The notes under the pieces were generated by a model. The model was not told the origin of the DNA. It saw only the letters and a program-made list of their open reading frames with translations, and searched no databases. This document shows positions 56,301-64,000 of a stretch of DNA of 64,000 nucleotides, piece by piece. The stretch's first letter is position 1. Each line of letters starts with the position of its first letter. The DNA is from Aphis gossypii (lineage: Eukaryota > Arthropoda > Insecta > Hemiptera > Aphididae): NCBI RefSeq assembly GCF_020184175.1, contig NW_026082993.1:28334-92333 (forward strand), given 5' to 3'. A program made the position numbers and the translations under genes.

Positions 56301-58921
56301 TAAAAAAAAATTTTCATCAAATCCGCATTGTGTATTAATGAGAGACAAATACTTTCTTATAGTGCGTGCACACGGTAAAGGCAGTATTTCTTGTTCTTTT
56401 AAAAATAAATAAGTGGAAGATGATCTATGGATAAATTAAAAATTAAAATTGTCAATAGTAATTGGGTTTCATATTATACTTGTGTTTTAAAAATATTAAT
56501 ATTAGTAATAATACCTACCTTATTTTTAGTAAAATGCATAACATAATCCAGTCTTCCGAGTATCTCCTATTGTTTGGTTTTAATGCTTTGCTTGTATTAA
56601 CTATTTCTTGGATTATAGATTTTTGTGAATTATTTAAGTTATTTGATGTAAATAAAGTATTCAATGCACTGTCTGTTAAAGTTGCAGTTTTGTTTTGAAT
56701 ATCAGCTAATGCTGAATTCAACTTACTAATGCTTAATTTAAGCCTAGAAATATATATTTTTAGTGGGTTAAGAGTTATATATTTACACTTAATTATAAAA
56801 TAAATTTACTTTGAATTTGATTTTTGGAGATTTTTCTTTTTACTTAATATATTATTGAATACACGACGACGAATGGGAGTAAGTGTAACACCAATTCGTC
56901 TTGAAGTTTTCAATAATAAATTTTTTTGGTATTTTTTAAACAATGGAAATAAATAGTCACATTTTAGGCATCTCTTTTTTTTTGATGACGATACTAAAAC
57001 AGAGCATTTCTTATGACGCCATAGTCCATTATTAAGTTCGGCTGTTCCAATAGATACTCCTAAATAAACAAAATTTCAGTCAAAGCCAAATAGTATGTAT
57101 CAAAATTTAAAAATTAAATATTTAATGTTCTAATAAAATAGAAAACATAATAATATAGAACAATGCATTTATTACCGGGGAAATGTATTGCCATAGGTCC
57201 ACCTTGGCACACTTGTTTATAATTAAATGAACTAATTACTTCAGATATATTTGACATATTTATAGAATTAGACGGCTGAATCAATCCTACACTTGTAGGC
57301 TCTATTATTTCATTATTCACAAAACAACTTATATTTTTGTCATTAGTGACAACTAATTGTTTTTCAATGACAATGTGATTTTTTTTAAATACAGCATTAT
57401 AGAAGACTACCGTTTTTTCATTTCTAAAAGTGGACCATCCAAATGGTAAACTTATTGAGTTAACCAATTCATTAAGAAACACTGGTTTCTGTAAATAAAT
57501 TATAAAACTGCATCAAGTCAGTAATGAAAAATAATGCATATAAACAATTTAATTAATCAAGGTTATTAAGTTTATTAAGGTCTTATTTACTTGTTATTAA
57601 AATAATTATTACCTGTAAATCCACTAAGCAAATTTGTTTATAAGGTGTATCTGTTACTGTAGGATAAATACAATCAATATTTCTTTTTAAAGTTACTGAG
57701 GAAGCCTTAAAATATAAAAATTAATTTCATGTATGATATTAATATATAGGTAGTAAAATAAAACAATTCAAATCTTAATATTACTTTTACTGGAAAAAGT
57801 TCTTTTCTAAATGACTCAACTGTTGGTGAGGGTTGAAAAATATTTTTTTGTTTGATTGCAGATGGAGTAGTTATTTTTTTCAATTCATACAATTCTCTTG
57901 TATCATATGCCTTGAAAAAAAAACATTAAGTACTGACATATTCTATTAGGTAATTGAACCATGTATAAAAATTAATACTACATAAAATATTTCCTATTTT
58001 TTAGTGAAAACAAGAGGGTATATCACCAACAAGCTTAGTGCTTATATTTTATAATTTACATTCGGCATAATTACATCAGATGGGTGAGTTGGTGATTCAC
58101 AAGCTGACTCAGCTGTTGATAAAGGTTAAGAGATATTTGTTTGATCAAATACAAATGGAATAGATCCTTTTTTCAATTTGAACAATGTTCTTTTATGATA
58201 TCCCTTTAAAAAAAAAAAACTTAAAGTACTGACATTCTATTAGATATTTGGATCATGTATAAAAATTAAAACTATACAAATTATTTCCCTCTATTTGATT
58301 AAAAACAAGATGGGAATTGGGTATATTCACTATACCACTCACTAGCTTCTTGCTTATATATTATAATTTACCTCCGGCATAATTATATCAGATGGTGTTT
58401 ATGAATTGTTAGTAATAACGTCATCAGGTGCAAAGTGTTTAGAACAAATGTAGTTTAATGGTTTTAATTGATTTTTTACTGCATTATGTACCGCTGATTC
58501 CCAAGCTACTTTGTTACTTTCGTATACTTTGAATAGTGTAACATTTGTCTGATCTTCACGACTTTCACATTCATTAATTGAACATTTACGTACTTTATGC
58601 CGTGGTGCCATTTTGCAACTTTTAAAGTAGTCATAGAAACATTAAATTTTGATGTAATAAGTAATAAAATCAGTAATCACGGACTAAGATGTCATTTTAC
58701 CAAGTCAAATGTGATGAATAATAAACATATAAATAAATAATAATTACAATAATATACATTGGAGGGAAAATTTAAAAAGTAGACATTTATGGTTCTCATA
58801 TATTAACATAGATAGAGCGCGAATCGTACTTGCCCCATTTCACCCCGCACAAGCCTACTCCTAACCTTAAGCGGCCCCGTGATTAGGCGTTCGTTTCCAG
58901 TCCATACTATCTTAGTCCGTG
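53367..58921 (-). mobile_element. P2: second P-like transposon with long GC-rich TIRs
   Basis: The ends are inverted repeats of about 115 bp with indels: left CACGGACTAAGATAGTATGG at 53367 and right its complement ending at 58921. The first 33 bp are identical; the rest contains matching blocks 'gtaggcttgtgcgggg'. The flanks are gtcaatac (53359-53366) and atcaatac (58922-58929), an 8-bp duplication with one mismatch. The TIR is unrelated to that of P1. It lies in the DDE-C 5' flank, upstream of that gene's start. Confidence 0.88.
53732..58611 (-). pseudogene. THAP/P-element transposase (P2), about 12 exons, broken
   Basis: The THAP exon (58399-58611) reads MAPRHKVRKCSINECESRED...ICSKHFAPDD. 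Exons can be followed leftwards at about 57792-57914, 57612-57707, 57175-57490, 56811-57060, 56521-56744 (coiled coil) and 56048-56420. That last exon has MLVFDEIFLRESLQVNSQTL...ANHGLVFLF, the first catalytic Asp. Next are 55398-55662 (GVVSDGATTNRKLW, ISDAPHLIKNIRN) and 55184-55348, then 54951-55119, 54640-54834, 54270-54625 (NQDKLERFFGMARQATGPND) and 53732-54050. A TAA at 54649-54651 just before MNQDKLE and a shift near 54285 break the last third. It is a canonical multi-exon insect THAP-P gene, clearly different from P1. Confidence 0.8.
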
Positions 58922-59954
58922 ATCAATACAGTATGACCAATATTCGGTGCAACAAAATGACATCTCCGGAGAAGTCTTGTTGTTGCAACAAAAAATAAAA
59001 CAGACATCTCCATTTGTATTATATACCCGTATCTAACGATCGGATATGTCTGATTGTTGCACCAATCGACGGAGATTTTTTTTTCTATAGGAATACACAA
59101 AAAAGTGATTTTCGAAAAAAAAATGGAGATGTCTGGTTATTGCACCCACCTCTTCAATTGCATCCATGAACATTTTTTTCTACATACTAGACTTCCGTGT
59201 TGCTTAACATTCAAAAAAGCTAATGTGAGTTTGAATGGAATGGTATTTTTATCAATTCGTGGTAGATGTTCAACCTGTGGTTCGATTTTCGATGGAAAAA
59301 TTAATGATATTCCTGCAATGGATACCAAGTTTGTTCATTTATATTTAAAGCAATATTCTACTTTTTATATACTTGTTTTTTTAATTTGATGCTGTACGTA
59401 AATACTAAATATATTTAGTCTTTAAACTTTATTGGTTAGGTTATCATTTTTTTTTTTTTTTTTTTTTGTTCAGAGTTATTATGAAATGCTCGTATGAAGG
59501 TAATTTTAACATACCACACTCGAAGGATAATGCGTTCCGAAAAAGATAAAGCATTAGCTGCAATAGTGGATGGTAACATATGTCCTTCTATCTACACCAG
59601 AAATGAAACAAACATAATAATGAAAGAAGGTAATACTTGAAATTTTTAAAATATGAAAATAAATATTTTTACTGTTTTTAAGCTGTTTACGGACATATTT
59701 AATTTTAAGCTTTTTTAGTATGATTCTAGTTTGGAGAAGATACTAAAAAATCGGGTTGCCAACTTCACGGTGGTTAATTTAACTGAATCTTGTGTAATTA
59801 TATTAATAAAAATAACTTATACAATTCTGTATGTTTATACCTAATTAACAAAAAAAAAAAAAATGAATTGACTAAACGTTACAATTATTACATTTTTAAT
59901 AATTTTGAGTAATTTTTATTATTTTTTTGGAATATGCATTTTTTAAATATTGTA

Positions 59955-60524
59955 CAGGGTACGGCCGTCAAATCCAACGATAAAAAAAAATAGAAAAAAA
60001 ATTTTTATTAATTTTTCACCAAAAAATAAAAACTACACAAGTGGAATTTTATAATTTTATGAAGCGCAAGTCATGCTTTAATATTCTCCTCACAGTCCGA
60101 TCACTTAGGCCAAGGTCTTTGCTGTGACGCCTAGGAGTCATTTCGGGGACTTCTCTCTACTGCTTGTCTTACCCACTCTACATTTTCTTGAGTCCGTCTA
60201 GTTTTTTTACTACCACCTCTGTTTTGAATCGTGCTACCTGTGGTTTAAAAGTTTTTTACCCACAGGTCGATGGTACCACGAGAAGGCACAGGATCGCGAG
60301 GAGATAAACTAAATAGTCGGCGAAACGTACGTTGAGCGCCTACGAAATATCATTATTTTTGTAATACGCTTTTACCGCGAACGCATACTGCTCACTCGAC
60401 CAATGCCCTATGTTTACTAAATTCCGAGTATTTAAAAGCGATAAGAACATTTCCGAAATTTCTACCACTTTAGCCCTGCCCACCAGTTTTTGTTGAAATC
60501 GTCGGGTTTGACTGCCGCACCCTG
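59955..60524 (-). mobile_element. Mariner-like element, internally deleted
   Basis: TIRs CAGGGTACGGCCGTCAAATC (59955) and its near-complement ending 'gcaccctg' (60524) with TA on both sides (59953-59954, 60525-60526). The minus strand has the N-terminus of a mariner/Tc1-type HTH protein in several frames: LVNIGHWSSEQYAFAVKAYY, LSPRDPVPSRGTIDLWVKNF, KTRRTQENVEWVRQAVERSP, LGLSDRTVRRILKHDLRF. It ends before the DDE domain, so only about 570 bp remain. Confidence 0.8.
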
Positions 60525-62688
60525 TATTAGTTAATCATATTTTTTTATTAAGTTATTATATGTTTGCGGCCATAGCAACCCTCAAGCCGACCTACCGGGA
60601 AGTTTCTCGGTATCCCATGAGCCATTTCGGCCCTGCGGCCTACATAGATAATTGAGTTTTATGTGAAGATGAATTATTTGCTCACTTTTCTCTTTGGTAT
60701 TTATTTAGGTAAACATATACTTATGTCTTATATATACATGTTTGAAATAGATGATCAATACCTGCTCATATCCCGAAGTCATCATGTTTAAGAGTCACCA
60801 AGAGTAAAGCTATCGCTTTGACTAGATTACATCCTGATCCGATATTAGCATTAAGTTTAATGAAACGTACTCAAATAGATGGTTCAACAATAAGAGATAT
60901 TGAATTAGATAAATTGTTCATTCATTTTTGGAGCGATTTGCAATTAAAGATATACAGAGATAATTATGAAAAAAATACAGTACCTACAATATCTTTTGAC
61001 GCCACCGGTGGATGTGTAAAAAAAACTAAAAGAAATTGTAATACATACAGTAGTTCTATTTTTCTTTATGAAGGTGTTATGAATATAAATAACCAAACTT
61101 TCACGGTTTGTTCAATGTTATCGGAACAACACGATAGCACGTCTATTTATTTGTGGTTGAAAAGATGGCTTCGGTGTAACATTAAGCCACCAAAGTTGGT
61201 TATAAGCGACCAATCACTTGCTCTCATGTCCGCTTTAGTTCATGCTTTCACTCAATACCAGTCGTTGGGAGAATATTTAGATGCGTGTTTCTCTATTGTT
61301 AATAATCAAAATATTCCCTTACCTCAATGCATGATTAAAAATGATATTAACCATTTTATGCATTTGGTTACACAATGGTCTCCTTTAAAAAACACAAAAT
61401 TTACTCGAACCAAACAACTCATAGCACGTACGATGGGGCTTCTTGTTTATTCTAGTTCAATTAGTGAATCAGAAAAAATTTTTAGAATCTCTATTTAGTA
61501 TAATTTTAAGTAAATACGATGGTAAATTGTTAAACACTACAATCATGGTGATACCCCTTGTGCGAAATGCAAAATATATTTATAAAATCTTATATCATCT
61601 AGTGAGATTAAACTTGTCGATATAAATATCTGCGGTGATACAAAAAACGAAAACGAAGAAGACATTTTTGAGGGCGAAAATGAGGTTGCGGATGTTACTA
61701 GTTCTTTTAAGGAATGGGCCCAAGTAATTGCCGACAAGGTTAGAGTCACTGTGAATGGAATTGAAGATGAATATGATAATGCACAATATCTTCCAGAACT
61801 AGAGCCTATTATTGTAAGGTCTCTGGAACTTTATTCTTGTTGGTCAGATATTATGGGTGAAAAGTTTGGTTTTGGAAAAGAAACATCTTCAAGTGCCCGA
61901 ATAAAGAGGAATTTTAACCACTTAAAAAATAGAGTGTTTAAAAATGAACACATGCCACTTTGAGTTGATACTTTTGTCGAAAAATTAACTGCTTATTACA
62001 GAGGAGACCATTTTCTGGCCCAAGGAAATAGATTTAACGAAGACATATCAACATCGCAAAGAAGGGAACTAAAAAAAATATATCAAGATGATATCACCAT
62101 CGAAAATAATGACAGTGAGCAATCTACAATATTTGATCTGAATAGTGTTGAACAAGAAATATCATTAGAAAAAACGATGAATTCTAATATTCAATATTCG
62201 TGTAAACCGTGTAATGATGGAAATTTGCCTACAGGTCTTCATAGATGTTTCAATTGTAATATACCCGTTCATTTATTTGGGTGATCAATTTCAATTTCAA
62301 ATACTGAAGAAGGTTGTGGAGAACAAAGAATGTGTCTTAACTGTGATAAACAAAGTTCAATTCAAGCAGAATCTAGTGCAATTGAAAATTGGAACAGGAA
62401 AGGAAGATTATAAAATAATAAATTAAAATCTACAAAGTCATCGTGTTCTTATCTTGTTAAGCAACCAGGTTTTGAATCAGTTGATTTAAATTTAAAAAGA
62501 TCAATAACTCCGGTAATGTTACTAAAAAATGGAAACGCTTTAATTCGTAAACCTATTTCAATACCTAATGTTGGAAAATTAATATTAAATAACACGTGTT
62601 CCGTAGACTCAATACTGTCGGTTTTAGCTACATCCGTTGCTGATAGTTGTGCTTTTCGAGATTACATTAATGGCATTGCAAGTTCAAA

Positions 62689-63049
62689 CCATAGATATTA
62701 AAGAATGGATAGGCCATCGCTATATTAATCGTATAGAGGGAAGTGTGCCGGAATGGGGAAGAGAGAAAGACAGATTTTATTAATGCCTCTCACTCTAGTA
62801 GAGGTCTTATCATAAATTATATTTTGTGATTATTATCATTGATGGATGTATAGATAATTAATAGATATTGGAATTTATAATTATTAAAATATTATTATTA
62901 TAAAATGTAATATGTTTATTGTATAATAATATAAATAATTTTTAAATATTAATCCTAATTCTGTTAAGACCTCTATAACCTCAAAATTATTTCTAATTCA
63001 TGCCCGTATGATAAGCACAAATGGCCTATCCATTCTTTAATATCTATGG
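62689..63049. mobile_element. MITE (361 bp), TSD TTCAAA
   Basis: TIR CCATAGATATTAAAGAATGG at 62689 and its perfect complement ending at 63049 (identical over about 29 bp). TTCAAA is duplicated (62683-62688, 63050-63055). Removing the MITE with one TTCAAA rejoins the NOF frame (GIASSN-STASII). There is no coding potential; the superfamily is unclear, although a 6-bp duplication is uncommon. Confidence 0.9.
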
Positions 63050-63835
63050 TTCAAACTCAACTGCTAGTATAATACTGGAATTGATCTCAGAAAAGCGAGG
63101 AACTAAAATATATCAAAGTCGAGTAAAATTGATGCTGCAGTGTTTTGAAAATAAAGTGAAGTTATTAGTTGGTGGATTAAAATCTATAGATGCTATTGAT
63201 ACAGTTGCATCAATGGCAGAAAAGCTTTTGAAAAATATGCCATCCTTCATAAGAACTAGTATTTTCCAGAATAATTATTGTCTTTTAAAGTCTTAGTAAC
63301 GACATCTATCAAGTTATCTATTAATGTAAGAGACGGAAACATTTCAATAGAGAACGAAGTTCGAGATTATCTACAAAATATAGCAGAAATTTGTGTCTAT
63401 TGTGGACAACAGAGGGATGTGATAATCAAACCAACAACTCATATTTTAATTGAACTAAATTTGGTGCCAATAGGTAAATTAAATAATCTTAGAATATTTG
63501 TTAACTAATACTAGTTCATATACTTACTTACATGTATTTATAATTTTTAGATTTAGAAGCTTCAACAAGTTTTGAAGATATACAAGGAACTCAATTACAA
63601 CTGATACATCAGAATTATGTAAAACCAAATTATTGTAAATTAAAAGACATAAAAACTTTGACAGTCGACAAAAAAATATTAAGTTGAGAGGAGCAATTGT
63701 TTTTCATAGTTGACAAAGAGGGGGACTTCGTACAGCTAATGGATATAATACGGCCTGCACGCTTCAATGATCCAATGACAAGTGGGAACATTATGATGAT
63801 ACTAAAAACAAAGTACAACATATTAGAGAGTAATA

Positions 63836-64000
63836 TATAAATGATATTGAATTTATAATGTTTACTGTATAAAACAAATAAAAGTGTGGGTAGGTAAAAG
63901 TAAAAAAAAAATCATAAAATTGATAAAAAAAAATTTAAAAATCGTAAAATTTAAAATTTTTAAATGTTACAGATTTTGCATAGTACCAAAAAAGTGTTAG
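63836..64000. other. AT-rich right edge
   Basis: AT-rich DNA after the last readable NOF block; no gene or terminus recognised. The NOF element probably ends beyond the window. Confidence 0.4.

Larger units (their letters stand above)
46554..59154 (-). mobile_element. DDE-C: 12.6-kb TIR element carrying two P-like elements
   Basis: Left end AAGAGGTGGGTGCAACAACC at 46554; the right end is the near-perfect complement ending at 59154 (about 32 bp, one mismatch). CAATTG flanks both sides (46548-46553, 59155-59160). Because CAATTG is itself palindromic, the duplication could be 2, 4 or 6 bp. Excision with one CAATTG rejoins the NOF frame. Subterminal copies of 'ggagatgtctgnttgttgca' occur near 46751, 58965-59010 and 59042. 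Its own gene (47228-53227, minus) belongs to the SDxCxxQN family. Without P1 (4.0 kb) and P2 (5.6 kb) it would be about 3.0 kb. Confidence 0.9.
46090..63835 (+). pseudogene. NOF-type MULE gene with peptidase-like C-terminus, split by nested insertions
   Basis: Part 1 (about 46108-46553): KKLSVWQEIIDNINVKYKST...SVDEWKSIQPREKTYFEKPG, PRTYKILSPYK, then an in-frame TAG. Part 2 resumes at 59155: CIHEHFFLHTRLPCCLTFKK, then an exon at 59475-59634 (VIMKCSYEGNF...). The MULE-type core at about 60790-61497 has TISFDATGGCVKK, QTFTVCSMLSEQHDS and VISDQSLALMSALVHAF (two catalytic Asp). Downstream blocks include YDGKLLNTT, EDEYDNAQYLPELEP, a Cys cluster (CKPCNDG...HRCFNCNIPVH), NNTCSVDSILSVLATS, and, near 63680-63830, KLRGAIVFHS...WEHYDDT. 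The last two resemble the Cys and His boxes of ubiquitin peptidases. Many stops and shifts; non-functional. Confidence 0.75.

Noticed and set aside
1..64000. CRISPR array, bacterial operons, riboswitches or rRNA
   Set aside because: The window has introns, Pol III boxes and eukaryotic transposons throughout; tandem repeats seen (9528, 7930, 38752) lack unique spacers.

Overview
This is an AT-rich animal (eukaryotic) window made almost entirely of transposable elements stacked inside one another. I find no convincing single-copy host gene. A hemipteran, most likely an aphid, is suggested by three things: low-complexity AT spacers with 'taggtaggta' motifs, a dispersed repeat containing 'gcggagcgatgaatgtattg' (two copies here, a type I associate with aphid genomes), and the mix of THAP/P-like, NOF-like, SAM/KDZ-like and Polinton proteins. 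This species inference is from memory, not from a search.

Layout. 1-2178: left-truncated hAT (ZBED5/SCAND3-like) element, minus strand, split by a solo LTR. It sits in a Polinton/Maverick protease remnant (2179-2440). 2892-4149: a YqaJ-type nuclease fragment and an opposing THAP exon. 4391-8340: complete TIR-bounded element (DDE-A) with a multi-exon transposase-like gene of a family marked by 'SDNCxxQN' motifs. 10026-16544: minus-strand SAM-domain gene split by a complete two-gene PIF/Harbinger element (10250-14690). 16789-19344: large zinc-finger transposase-like gene (KDZ/Zisupton-like, tentative) that probably pairs with the SAM gene. 19421-19791: MITE. 21471-28156: Polinton mosaic (phospholipase-like protein, packaging ATPase start, integrase, small proteins) interrupted by a DUF4806-like fragment, a MULE fragment and one LTR plus gag of a gypsy element. 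28310-32420: repeat, NOF fragment, DDE-D fragment and FLYWCH-MULE fragment. 32725-35326: Polinton structural genes, the capsid gene fused in frame to a gypsy gag. 35327-38052: decayed gypsy with a solo LTR inside its integrase. 38710-42290: internally deleted BED-hAT. 42517-44540: DDE-B with its catalytic core deleted. 45275-45690: SINE-like head and dispersed repeat.

The right third (about 46.1-63.8 kb) is a nested set of insertions. A NOF-type MULE gene (transposase plus a ubiquitin-peptidase-like C-terminus) is cut by a 12.6-kb element (DDE-C, 46554-59154). That element carries two different THAP/P-element-like transposons: P1 (48713-52718, nearly intact, 31-bp inverted repeats) and P2 (53367-58921). 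A mariner-like element and a 6-bp-TSD MITE have also landed in the NOF gene. In six cases, removing the insert plus one target duplication restores the reading frame, which fixes the boundaries independently.

Most coding frames carry stops or frameshifts, many in homopolymer runs. The best-preserved units are the Harbinger element (both genes open) and the P1 transposase (one A-run frameshift). All family assignments rest on recognised motifs; no database search was run.
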